Positions 17,221-25,900 of a DNA stretch of 64,000 bases are shown one piece after another (positions within the stretch are counted from its first letter, which is position 1; each line of letters begins with the position of its first letter). A program made the position numbers and the translations under genes. Below the pieces are notes generated by a model that searched no databases, was not told the DNA's origin, and saw nothing but the letters and a program-made list of their open reading frames with translations. Source of the DNA: Lewinellaceae bacterium (GTDB lineage Bacteria > Bacteroidota > Bacteroidia > Chitinophagales > Saprospiraceae). The stretch is from the NCBI GenBank assembly GCA_020636275.1, contig JACJYD010000004.1, positions 1 to 64,000 of the forward strand, written 5' to 3'.

Positions 17221-18711
17221 TCATTTCTTTTTCTCTACGAAATACATTTCCATATCCCCTAAATTCTTGGTGGGGATCTTGCCGCGTTGCTTGCAGATGA
17301 AATCGTCCTTGACCGATTCGTAAGTGGAAGCCGAGATATTGATCTTTCCCGATTCGCCGCTCGATTCCATTCGAGAAGCGACATTGACGGTGTCGCCCCA
17401 AATGTCGTAGGCGAATTTTTTCTCGCCAACCACACCGGCCACCAGGGGGCCGGTGTGGATGCCGATGCGGGCGCGGAGGAAGGGTTTGCCCTCTTTCTCC
17501 CGGGAGATCTTCCAGGAATCGAGGAATTCTTTTATATCGAGCGCGGCCTCCACTACCCTTCCCGGGTTGGCGGGATCGGGACTGGGCAGGCCGCCGGCGG
17601 CCATGTAGGCATCGCCGATGGTTTTTATCTTTTCGAGGCCGTGCCGCACGATGATGCGGTCGAATTCCTTAAAACAGAAATCGAGGGTTTCAACCAGTTC
17701 ATCGGGAGGGAGTTTTGCGGCAAATTGGGAGAACCCCGCAAAATCCACAAAAAGCACGGAAGCGCTGTCAAAGAATTGGGCGCTGGCCTTTTGGTTGGTC
17801 TTTAGCTCCTCGGCCACTTTTTCGGGAAGGATATTGAGCAGGAGATCGTCCGAGCGTTTCTTTTCGGCGGCGATCTCCCGATTGTGGCGTCTTACCCCGA
17901 TAAAGCGGAGAAAAAGGCCGATGAAGACCACTACACCAAGCGCCGACAAGGCCAGCAGAAATTTGCGTTGGGCATCGCGCTCGCGCAGGATCGCCTCCTG
18001 CTCTTTTAGTTCCATGGATTGCTGGGCCAGCGCCAGGGAGTCGATCGTTTTCAGAAAGGAAAGGGAATCCAAAATGCTCTTTTGCTGGGCCAGGAGGAGT
18101 TCGGCCTTGGCCTGACTTTCGGTCATGGACTGGATGGCGTCTTCCCGCTCGCCGAGGGTTTGAACCAGGGACTGTTGGAGGGTTTTCATCTTTTGTTGCT
18201 CCTGGCTCGCTGCAGCCAATTCCTCTTCGAGGTTCCGGTTCTTCTCCGTGATCAGCCTGGCGAGTTCGCGTTCTGTTTCCCGCACTTCGCGGGTTTTGCC
18301 CATTTGGGCGTAGATCTGGCGCAGGATCTTCAGGTTTTCCTCCTTCAGGTTCGGGTCGGTGGCCAGGCTATTGCTTTCCTCCAGCTTTTTGATAATGCGA
18401 AGCCTTTCGGCAGGACGCGTATTTTGATCGGCCAGTTGGGCTTTCGCTTCCTGGTTCAGGGCCTTTGCCATTCCGGCGGGATCATTTTGTTTCGACGCTT
18501 CCCAATAGGCCAGTTGGGCCAGTTCTGCAGATTTATCGAGCTTACGGGCGAGGTAAAAGGCTTCCGACAGGGAAAGGGCTTCCTTTATCAGGGCTGTTCC
18601 GGACAGCTCTTTGACCTGGGCTTCCCGGGTCTCGAGGTCTCCGGACTGTGCCGTCAGGGGCGCCGCAATGGCGATCAAAAGGGGTAGAAGAAGAAAACGA
18701 AGAAGCTTCAT
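17221..18711 (-). CDS. Membrane adenylate/guanylate cyclase (class III)
   Basis: 496 aa. A signal peptide (MKLLRFLLLPLLIAIAAPLTA) is followed by a helical TPR-like and coiled-coil region (about 25-245), one membrane helix (about 253-273, FLLALSALGVVVFIGLFLRF) and a class III cyclase catalytic domain (about 285-490). The catalytic domain shows the metal-binding motif FVDFAGFS, the KIKTIGDAYMAAGG segment carrying a Lys expected for purine recognition, and DIWGDTVNVASRM. The family makes cAMP or cGMP from the nucleotide triphosphate. The Lys and Asp suggest ATP as substrate, but this is inference. The layout implies a periplasmic sensor arm and a cytoplasmic catalytic domain. It is divergent from the GDPD gene. 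Confidence 0.93.
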   Translation of the reverse strand: MKLLRFLLLPLLIAIAAPLTAQSGDLETREAQVKELSGTALIKEALSLSEAFYLARKLDKSAELAQLAYWEASKQNDPAGMAKALNQEAKAQLADQNTRPAERLRIIKKLEESNSLATDPNLKEENLKILRQIYAQMGKTREVRETERELARLITEKNRNLEEELAAASQEQQKMKTLQQSLVQTLGEREDAIQSMTESQAKAELLLAQQKSILDSLSFLKTIDSLALAQQSMELKEQEAILRERDAQRKFLLALSALGVVVFIGLFLRFIGVRRHNREIAAEKKRSDDLLLNILPEKVAEELKTNQKASAQFFDSASVLFVDFAGFSQFAAKLPPDELVETLDFCFKEFDRIIVRHGLEKIKTIGDAYMAAGGLPSPDPANPGRVVEAALDIKEFLDSWKISREKEGKPFLRARIGIHTGPLVAGVVGEKKFAYDIWGDTVNVASRMESSGESGKINISASTYESVKDDFICKQRGKIPTKNLGDMEMYFVEKKK

Positions 18712-18820
18712 GGCTACAGGTGATTTTCAGACCGCCTAAGGTACAAAGTCCATCCCGATCGGGCAAATGCCCGGCCATCAACTCTTTATTTATTATCTTG
18801 CCAGGGTGCTTCCTGTGGTT

Positions 18821-18863
18821 TAATAACACGATCAGTGGGCGGGGCCCGCTGATCGTGTTATTA
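18821..18863. promoter_or_regulatory. Strong hairpin in a divergent promoter region
   Basis: A 20-bp arm at 18821-18840 and its complement at 18844-18863 are matched except for one position, with a 3-nt ggg loop. It lies between two divergently transcribed genes, so it is not an ordinary gene-end terminator. It could be an operator, an attenuator in a leader, or a cruciform-forming site. Confidence 0.6.
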
Positions 18864-18876
18864 AAATTTGAAAGGT

Positions 18877-18892
18877 ACTTTGTTTACAAAGT
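18877..18892. promoter_or_regulatory. Operator-like palindrome before the GDPD gene
   Basis: ACTTTGT-TT-ACAAAGT is a perfect 7-bp inverted repeat with a 2-bp spacer. It ends 6 bp before the ATG of the phosphodiesterase gene, a position where a bound repressor would block initiation. The binding protein is unknown. Confidence 0.4.
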
Positions 18893-18898
18893 GGTTAG

Positions 18899-19765
18899 AT
18901 GCATTGTTTTATATTCATACTTTTTATCCTCTTTCCCGCCATGGATGCTCCTCATTTCGATTGGCAAGGACACCGGGGCGCCCGTGGGCTGGCGCCTGAA
19001 AACACCCTGGCCGCTTTTATTACGGCCTTGCAGTATCCGTCGATCACCACGCTCGAGCTCGATGTGGTCATCAGCGGGGACCGGCAGGTGGTGGTTTCGC
19101 ACGATCCATGGATGTCGCCTTCAATTTGCTTGCACCCCGACGGAAACAGGATCCGGGACCGGAAGGAACAAATCAACCTGTTCAAGTTGCCCTATGCAGA
19201 GATCCGGACCTATGATTGCGGGTCGAAGGGACACCGGCATTTTCCCCGGCAGCAGGCCATACCTGCCGTCAAACCCACCCTCTCGGAGGTAGTCCGGGAA
19301 GTTGACCGCTACTGCAGGGAACACGGAAGGCCCCTTCCGAATTTCAACATCGAATTGAAGGCAAAACCGAAGTGGGACGATCGGTATACCCCCGTTCCAT
19401 CTGCTTTTGTCGAACTCGTTTATAAGGAGGTCCGAAAATTGGATATTACCGGCCGGTGCTGCCTCCAGTCTTTCGACCCCCGTATCCTGAGGCTCCTGCA
19501 TCAAACCGATCCAAATCTGACCCTGGCCTACCTGTTGGAGTTCCCTTTCCAGTTGGAAAAAGTAGAAGAAGCGCTGGGCTTCCGACCCAATGTGATCAGC
19601 CCCTACTACAAACTGGTCTCCCGGAGCCTGGTTGAACAAGTGCACCACCGGGGTATGCGGATCATCCCCTGGACGGTCAACCGGACCCGGCACATGGAGC
19701 ATTTGATGGAATTGGGGGTGGATGGAATGATTACGGATTATCCGGATAGGATACCGGAGGGTTGA
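18899..19765 (+). CDS. Glycerophosphodiester phosphodiesterase family protein
   Basis: 288 aa. A short hydrophobic N-terminus (MHCFIFILFILFPA) suggests export. The GDPD TIM-barrel motifs are intact: HRGARGLAPENT with His25 and Arg26, then LELD with Glu53 and Asp55 as metal ligands, and VVVSHDP with the second catalytic His68. The end IIPWTVNRTRHMEHLMELGVDGMITDYPDR is the typical barrel close. The family hydrolyses glycerophosphodiesters to sn-glycerol 3-phosphate and an alcohol, and a periplasmic role in lipid headgroup salvage is likely. The TGA stop lies inside an octamer repeat element, which separates it from the 51-aa membrane protein downstream. Confidence 0.93.
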   Translation: MHCFIFILFILFPAMDAPHFDWQGHRGARGLAPENTLAAFITALQYPSITTLELDVVISGDRQVVVSHDPWMSPSICLHPDGNRIRDRKEQINLFKLPYAEIRTYDCGSKGHRHFPRQQAIPAVKPTLSEVVREVDRYCREHGRPLPNFNIELKAKPKWDDRYTPVPSAFVELVYKEVRKLDITGRCCLQSFDPRILRLLHQTDPNLTLAYLLEFPFQLEKVEEALGFRPNVISPYYKLVSRSLVEQVHHRGMRIIPWTVNRTRHMEHLMELGVDGMITDYPDRIPEG

Positions 19766-19859
19766 AGAGTTGAAGGGTTGAAAAGTTGAAAAGTTGAAAA
19801 GTTGAAGAGTTGAAGAGTTGACCCGCCTTCGCGAATGCTTCGGCGGGTGAAAAAGTTGA
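19761..19859 (+). repeat. Octamer/hairpin element, family 1 copy A
   Basis: Tandem copies of GTTGAAGA or GTTGAAAA (19761-19820) are followed by a CCCGCC/GGCGGG hairpin (19822-19847) and TGAAAAAGTTGA. The GDPD stop codon lies in the first unit, and the next gene starts 4-5 bp after the element. Related copies occur at 27031, 31765 and 32395 in the opposite orientation. Confidence 0.85.
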
Positions 19860-19863
19860 TAGC

Positions 19864-20019
19864 ATGAAAAAGGTCCTTTTTATTTTTCTGTTTCAGGCGG
19901 ACACCACCGACATCGGTTACAAGATCGGGTATCAGATCGGTGGGTGGTTACCTTTTATTGTATTGGCCTTCATTTTGATCCTGCTAACCTATAGGAATTG
20001 GAAGCGGAGGAGTAAATAG
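19864..20019 (+). CDS. 51-aa membrane protein
   Basis: A short frame starting MKKVLFIFLFQADTTDIGYK, followed by IGYQIGGWLPF, one membrane helix (about 29-43, PFIVLAFILILLTY) and a basic tail NWKRRSK. It sits between the GDPD gene and the ABC exporter on the same strand, with an ATG directly after the repeat element. Small proteins with a YxIGxxIGxWLPF stretch before one helix occur in Bacteroidota, but I know of no assigned function. The positive C-terminus predicts an N-out, C-in topology. Confidence 0.65.
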   Translation: MKKVLFIFLFQADTTDIGYKIGYQIGGWLPFIVLAFILILLTYRNWKRRSK

Positions 20020-20042
20020 TTTTCAGTGTTCAGGCGAAGAAA

Positions 20043-20072
20043 CTAAAAACTAAGAACTAAAAACTAAAAACT
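20043..20072. repeat. CTAAAAA heptamer repeat
   Basis: Four tandem heptamers (ctaaaaa, ctaagaa, ctaaaaa, ctaaaaa) lie immediately before the ABC exporter start. They resemble the outer ends of the family 2 palindromes (agttttt). Confidence 0.6.
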
Positions 20073-20078
20073 TCCCCC

Positions 20079-21851
20079 ATGCCAGACCCCATGATGCGAT
20101 TATTCCGGTATTTAAAACAATACCGGAGACAGGTAGCGGTAGCCACGGGTGCCAGCATAACCAATAAGATATTCGATCTGATGCCGCCATTCCTGACGGC
20201 CTGGATGATCGATGCGGTGAGCGGCAATATCCCGGCCTGGATCGGGCGGGGCCTGGGGTTGTCGGACGCCTGGACGGCAGCGGTTTTTATCGGCGTATTG
20301 ACCGTAGTGATCTTCGGTTTTGAAAGTTTCTTCGAGTGGATCCTGAAGCGGGAGTTCATGCGATTGGCCCAGCGGGTGCAACACGACCTGCGCACTGATA
20401 CTTACGGGCAGGTGCAGGAACGGGAACTGGCTTTCTTTGAGGACCAGCGCACCGGCAACCTTCTGTCCATTCTCAACGACGACGTCAATCAGTTGGAGCG
20501 GTTCCTCAACGACAGTTTCAACGAGATCATCCAATTGGTGCTGTTGCTGATCGTAGCGACCTGGTCGCTATGCGCCGTGTCGCTCGAGCTGGGATTGTTG
20601 GGGGTGTTACCTTTGCCCTTTATCATCTGGGGAAGTGTTTTTTACCAGCGCCGCATCGCACCTTACTACCGCGAAGTGCGCAATGCCGTGGGGCATTTGA
20701 ACAACCGGCTCGAGAACAACCTTTCGGGCATCCTGGTTATCAAGAGTTTTGCCGCCGAGGCTTTCGAGCGGCAGCGGGTAGAAGAAGTATCGGCCAACTA
20801 TCGAACGGCCAATTTCCAGGCCATTCGCTGGAACTCGCTCTACGTGCCCCTGATCCGAATTTTCATCGCTTTGGGGTTTGCAGGAACCCTGGTCCTGGGG
20901 GCCTATTGGGTGATCTACGATCCGGGGCGCTTGTCGCTCGGCAGCCTTGCCTTTTTCGCCATGATGATCCAGCGCCTCCTTTGGCCCGTGACGCGGGTAG
21001 GGAGCCTTTTCGACGAATACGAACGTGCCCGGGCCGCCGCCCGGCGGATCTTCGGCCTGCTCGACACGCCTCCCGCCATTGCCAGTCCGCCGCAACCGGT
21101 AAACGTGCCGGCTGAGGCCGGCCATATTACGCTGGATGCGGTGCATTTTTTCTACAAGGAAGGACAACCCGTTCTGCGGGGCCTGAGCCTGGACATCCCC
21201 TCCGGCGCCACGATCGGCATCGCCGGTCCGACCGGCGCCGGGAAGACCACGCTTATCAAGTTGTTGCTAAGGCTATACGATGTCCAGGAAGGCGCCATCC
21301 GGCTGGACGGGACCGACCTGCGCCAGCTCGACCTGAGGGACTTGCGCCGGCATATCGCCCTGGTCAGCCAGGATGTATATCTGTTTCACGGGACCATTCG
21401 GGAGAATATAGCCTACGGCCTGGAGCAATCTGATGATACTACGGTGGAAGAAGCAGCCCGCCGGGCCCAATTGCACGACTTCATCGCCCAACTACCGGAG
21501 GGGTATGATTCCATCATCGGCGAGCGCGGCATCAAGCTCTCCGGCGGTCAGCGCCAGCGCCTGAGCATAGCCCGCGCCCTGCTGAAAGACGCGCCCATTC
21601 TCATCCTGGACGAAGCGACCAGCTCGGTTGATACCGAAACAGAACGCGCCATCCAGGAAAATCTGGCGCAGCTGACCCGGGATAAGACCGCCCTGATCAT
21701 CGCACACCGCCTATCGACCATCCGATATGCCGACAAGATCGTGGTGCTGGAGGAAGGAAGGATCGTTGAGGAGGGGACCCATCAGGCGCTTTTGGAAAAA
21801 GACGGGTTATATGCGGAGTTGTGGAAGGTGCAAACGGGGGAGCTGGTTTAG
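20079..21851 (+). CDS. ABC exporter, fused permease/ATPase
   Basis: 590 aa, the normal length for a half-transporter. An N-terminal six-helix exporter domain (about 10-320) precedes the nucleotide-binding domain (about 345-585). The latter shows Walker A GPTGAGKTTL (about 384), the Q-loop (ALVSQDVYLFHG), the signature LSGGQRQRLSIARAL (about 487), Walker B ILILDEATSSVD (about 508) and the H-loop IIAHRLST. It belongs to the ABCB/MsbA-like group exporting lipids, peptides or drugs, and the substrate cannot be told from sequence. It functions as a homodimer or heterodimer; no partner gene is adjacent. The TAG stop lies at the left end of the family 2 palindrome. Confidence 0.95.
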   Translation: MPDPMMRLFRYLKQYRRQVAVATGASITNKIFDLMPPFLTAWMIDAVSGNIPAWIGRGLGLSDAWTAAVFIGVLTVVIFGFESFFEWILKREFMRLAQRVQHDLRTDTYGQVQERELAFFEDQRTGNLLSILNDDVNQLERFLNDSFNEIIQLVLLLIVATWSLCAVSLELGLLGVLPLPFIIWGSVFYQRRIAPYYREVRNAVGHLNNRLENNLSGILVIKSFAAEAFERQRVEEVSANYRTANFQAIRWNSLYVPLIRIFIALGFAGTLVLGAYWVIYDPGRLSLGSLAFFAMMIQRLLWPVTRVGSLFDEYERARAAARRIFGLLDTPPAIASPPQPVNVPAEAGHITLDAVHFFYKEGQPVLRGLSLDIPSGATIGIAGPTGAGKTTLIKLLLRLYDVQEGAIRLDGTDLRQLDLRDLRRHIALVSQDVYLFHGTIRENIAYGLEQSDDTTVEEAARRAQLHDFIAQLPEGYDSIIGERGIKLSGGQRQRLSIARALLKDAPILILDEATSSVDTETERAIQENLAQLTRDKTALIIAHRLSTIRYADKIVVLEEGRIVEEGTHQALLEKDGLYAELWKVQTGELV

Positions 21852-21920
21852 TTTTTGAGTTTATAAGGGTATAAGTTTTTAAGATTTCCAAAAACTGATA
21901 CCCTCATAAACTAAAAAACT
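21850..21920. terminator. Palindromic terminator element, family 2 copy 2
   Basis: Arms 21850-21880 and 21890-21920 (31 bp, about three mismatches) match copy 1 at 17134-17202 closely, including the ttataagggtat core. It lies between the convergent ABC exporter and Nudix-like genes, where a bidirectional terminator is expected. Confidence 0.75.
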
Positions 21921-21926
21921 ATTTTA

Positions 21927-22364
21927 TTACATGTATTTCGTGAGGTTTCGATCGATAATGATCTCCTTGAGCTCTTTGAGCATTTCGTACTGATGCGGAA
22001 GGACCTTTTTGAAGGCTTCCTTGATCGCGACAAAGGCGCCTTTTTCCATAACATCCGGCACCATTTTCCGGATAGTATCCTTCATGAATTCCACATCGTG
22101 CATCAGGATGGATTTCATGGACGGGATATCATGCCAATCGCCTTCCACGGCATAGGCCTGTTCGAGGATACCGTCTTCCTGTGAAACCGGGTCCAGTTCG
22201 ATGAGCTGGTCATCTCCCTTAAGCGGCATATCCGCAACTGCAATTTTTTCGCCTTGCGGAATCTGCCAGTCCCCTCCCTCTTTGTCGGGGCGCACCAAAA
22301 AAACCTCCAATCCCTTGTCTTTGACGCGGTAAATAATGAGGTTTGTCTTCTCCTGATCCTTCAT
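21927..22364 (-). CDS. Nudix-like protein without a recognisable Nudix box
   Basis: 145 aa from MKDQEKTNLIIYR. An upstream in-frame start at 22403 would add 13 residues (MLHPQSGCYNRFH), which look like untranslated leader. The opening (TNLIIYRVKDKGLEVFLVRP and GGDWQIPQGEK) matches the first strands of Nudix hydrolases up to the WxxPxG turn. The following GX5EX7REUXEEXGU metal-binding helix cannot be found; the region reads DPVSQEDGILEQAYAVEG. The rest is helical (FMKDTIRKMVP, AFVAIKEAFKKVLP). It may be an inactive binder or another fold. It is convergent with the ABC exporter. Confidence 0.75.
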   Translation of the reverse strand: MKDQEKTNLIIYRVKDKGLEVFLVRPDKEGGDWQIPQGEKIAVADMPLKGDDQLIELDPVSQEDGILEQAYAVEGDWHDIPSMKSILMHDVEFMKDTIRKMVPDVMEKGAFVAIKEAFKKVLPHQYEMLKELKEIIIDRNLTKYM

Positions 22365-22488
22365 GTGGAATCGATTATAGCATCCTGATTGGGGATGTAA
22401 CAAAAAGGCGGTAAAAAGGTTTTTCTGGCTAAGGCAAGTATTGCAAAGAAAAGAAGAATCCAGGAAAAAACGGCAAAAAACGGGTTTT

Positions 22489-22851
22489 TTACATCGCTTT
22501 CTGCTCCCGTCTGGGCTTTTCCTTCTCTTTACCGATCCCCTCCACTCCTTCTTTCACCTCTTTTACGATCTCATCGGCGATCTCATCGATCTTCCTGCCC
22601 ACCTCATCGATCTTGGGCTCTGCCTTTCTCCAGGCGTCTTCCAGTTCGGCTTCGACCTCCGGCCAGCGCTGTTGAAAAACGGAGTCGACCTTGCCGAAGA
22701 TATCTTCCTCTTCCAGGTCTTTAAAGATCTGCTCGATCTTCCGTTTTACATCTTTCAGCTCGTCCTTCAATTCCTTGTCGGGATCGGTCTGAGCAGTGGA
22801 AAGGAAGGGAATGGCCAATACAAAGGCCAGGCTAAACAGTGTTGTTTTCAT
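22489..22851 (-). CDS. Small exported coiled-coil protein
   Basis: 120 aa from MKTTLFSLAFVLAIPFLSTAQ, a clear signal peptide. The 38 residues added by the longer frame (start 22965) are not signal-like. The mature part is almost entirely charged helix (KELKDELKDVKRKIEQIFKD, then a KIDEVGRKIDEIADEIVKEV stretch) and ends in a basic tail. This suggests a periplasmic coiled coil or apolipophorin/YtxH-like helical bundle. No enzymatic motif. It is divergent from the helicase gene. A weak A/T-rich dyad (22465-22490) overlaps its stop. Confidence 0.7.
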   Translation of the reverse strand: MKTTLFSLAFVLAIPFLSTAQTDPDKELKDELKDVKRKIEQIFKDLEEEDIFGKVDSVFQQRWPEVEAELEDAWRKAEPKIDEVGRKIDEIADEIVKEVKEGVEGIGKEKEKPRREQKAM

Positions 22852-22925
22852 GGCGGGTAAATTTTCTTTATTAATACGATGCTTCCTGGCTGAAAATACC
22901 CCTACGCTGCCGCAAAAAGAATCGC

Positions 22926-22933
22926 TATATTTG
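22926..22933 (+). promoter_or_regulatory. Candidate -7 box for the Dna2-like gene
   Basis: TATATTTG matches the Bacteroidota -7 consensus TAnnTTTG exactly, 46 bp before the ATG of the nuclease-helicase. No clear -33 element was found. Confidence 0.45.
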
Positions 22934-22979
22934 CTCAGACGAGGAAGGTGAAGCGCACGGTACAAAAGGAGCTAGAATT

Positions 22980-25900
22980 ATGAAGGAAGCCCTGTTGGCC
23001 CAATTGTTCTTTCGGGAATTGGAAAAAACCCTGCTCCGTCCCACGGCTGCCGAGCGCGTGGCGGCGATCTACCACCTCCTGCAACAATTGTTCCTGGAAC
23101 GGACCCGGGAGGAACAACTCCATTTCAACACGCTATTTGCACGGATGTCGTATGTGCTTCAAAAGCACCGGGTCGACGGCTTTTTGCAAGCCCACCTGCA
23201 GCACTTCCGGAAAATGGCCCATGAGTTTCCGGCAATTGGGTCGGAGGGCGATGGGTTGGCAAAACTGGGATTCACCGTGCTGGCCCGGGCGATTGCCTTT
23301 TTTTATGAATCGCCCATGCCCGAAACGGTGTACGACCAGTTACTCGATCCGCTGCCGCCCCCGCCCCACTGGGCGCCGATCAGCGAATTCCGAAAACAGA
23401 TGCGGGTACTGGTGGTGCGCGACGAACCCGACAAGCAGCAGCTGACCGCTTTTGAAGAGGATAATCCCGGAAATTCCTTTCTCGTCCGCTACGACCTGGC
23501 CGACTCCAACGACATCTTTACCCCTACCCTGGAGGCGCTCCGGCAGCACTTCCTGTTGCCCCTGCCCGTGCAACTGATCGACGTGGAGATCGACAACGAC
23601 GGGGTTTGCCGGCCTCGTGCCCTGGTGCTCGAGCCCGACTACCTGACCGATGTCACCGCCGTAGCCGAATGCTTCCAACCGGGCGGCGCCACGCCCCTCC
23701 AGTATTTGCTGAAGAAATTTTTGCCGGTCGTGCCCAACAAATACCTGTTACTCGGCCATATCGCCAATTTCTTTCTCGACGAATTCATGTCCAACCCGGA
23801 GAGCACCTTCCCTGAAACCTTTCCCAAGGTCTTCCGGCTCAATCCGCTCGGGTTTTCACTACTCGACAATTCCGAAATAAAAGAGATCTACGAAAAGGCC
23901 AAGCGGCACTACGTCATTTTGAAACGGGTCTTGCTCGAATCTTTCCCCAAGGAGGAGATCCGCCCGGAGAGCTGCTACCTGGAGCCGACGTTCTATTCCT
24001 CGACCTACGGCCTGCAGGGGCGCCTCGACGTCTTTCACTATGAAGACCCTGCCGCTGCCATCGTCGAACTGAAGAGCGGCACGCCTTTCCGGGCCAATAT
24101 GTACGGCATCGGGGCTACGCACTTCATCCAAACCTTGCTATACGACCTGCTCATCCATTCGGCGTTCGGAGACCGGATCAATCCGAAGAACTACATCCTT
24201 TATTCGAGCGAGGAGAACAGTCCGCTGCGCTACGCCCCCCGCATCAAGGCCCAACAGTACGAAGCCCTGCAGGTCCGCAATCAACTCGTCAGTATCGAAC
24301 GGCAACTCGCCAATACCTTTGCCCACAACCCGGACGATCCGCTGGACGACAGCCCGGCCGCCCTGCTTTTCAGCAAGCTGGACACGGCTCACCAGCCCGC
24401 CTGGAAGGGCTTTGCCCAACGCGACCTCCAGGCCTTTTCCGACTGCTACCGAAAACTCACGCCGGTCGAACGCCGCTACTTCCTGGCTTTTTCGGGCTTC
24501 ATCGCCCGCGAACACCTGTTGGCCAAACGCGGAGTCGACGGACTGGAAGGCACCCAGGGGCAAGCCGGACTTTGGCTCAATTCCCTGTCCAGCAAGGAAG
24601 ACGCTTTCGATATCCTCAGCCATCTGAAGCTGGCGGAGAACCACTCCGGCGAGAACCCGGCCCTGCTGGTTTTCGCCCGCACCCCCGGGAAGACCAACGA
24701 ACTGGCTAATTTCCGGAAAGGAGATATCGCAGTGCTCTACCCCTACAAAGAAGGGAGCAGTCCCCTGAGCAACCAGATCTTCAAATGCACCGTGCTCGAG
24801 CTCGACAACCGGCAGGTACAGGTGCGCCTGCGCAACCCCCAGTTCAACCAACGGCTTTTCGAGCAACAGGAGTTCTGGAATATCGAGCACGACCTCTTCG
24901 ACAGCAGCTTCATCGGTCAATACCGCTCCCTGTTCGCTTTTATGGAGAGTGATCCGCAAAAACGGCGGCTGTTGTTCACACTCGATGCCCCCCGGAAAGC
25001 GGAAGGGGCCCTGCCGTCCATCGACTACCCGGGTATGACGGAAGAACAGCGGCGCATCCTTCAAACAGCCCTGACAGCACCCGATTATTTTCTGCTCTGG
25101 GGACCGCCCGGCACGGGCAAGACCAGTGTCATGCTGCGCTATCTGGTCGATTGGATCTTCCACCACACCGACGAGCATCTCCTCCTGCTGGCCTATACCA
25201 ATCGGGCGGTCGACGAGATCTGCGAAGCCATCGAGCAGATCGGTCCGGAGATCCGGGAACACTATCTCCGCATCGGTTCCTCGGTAGCGACCGACCCGCG
25301 TTACCAGGAGCAATTGCTCGACGTCAAGATCCGGGATATCACCGACCGGCAGGGGATCAAGGACCTGCTGCGCAGGCACCGCATCTTCGTAGGCACGGTA
25401 GCCTCCTTTGCCGGCAGGCAGGAATTGATGACCCTCAAATCCTTCCAGCGGGTGATCATCGACGAGGCTTCCCAAATTCTGGAGCCGATGCTCGTGGGCA
25501 TGCTGACGCAATTCAAGCAATTCATCCTGATCGGTGACCACAAACAGTTGCCGGCGGTCGTGGCGCAAGACGAGGAAGCATCGGCGGTAGGCGACCTGTT
25601 GTTGCAGCAATGCGGCCTGAACAACTTGCGCAATTCGCTTTTCGAGCGGCTGTATAAAAAATGTTGTGAAAACCATTGGGACTGGGCCTATGCCCATCTT
25701 TCCCATCAGGGCCGGATGCACGAGGAGATCATGCAATTTCCCAACCGGTATTTTTACGAAAATCAACTCTTTATCCTACCCCCCGAAGCCGACCCCGAAC
25801 GCCGGCAACTGGCGCCCCTCTCCTACCGGCTCCCCGCTGATGCCACGGAGATGGAAACCCTGCTTTCCCAGCGCCGCGCCCTGTTCCTGCCCACACCGAG

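Noticed and set aside
19761..19820. CRISPR-like tandem repeats
   Set aside because: The units are 8 bp with no spacers and no cas genes nearby; they are simple tandem octamers.
22852..22965. N-terminal extension of the small coiled-coil protein
   Set aside because: It places 38 non-signal residues before an obvious signal peptide.
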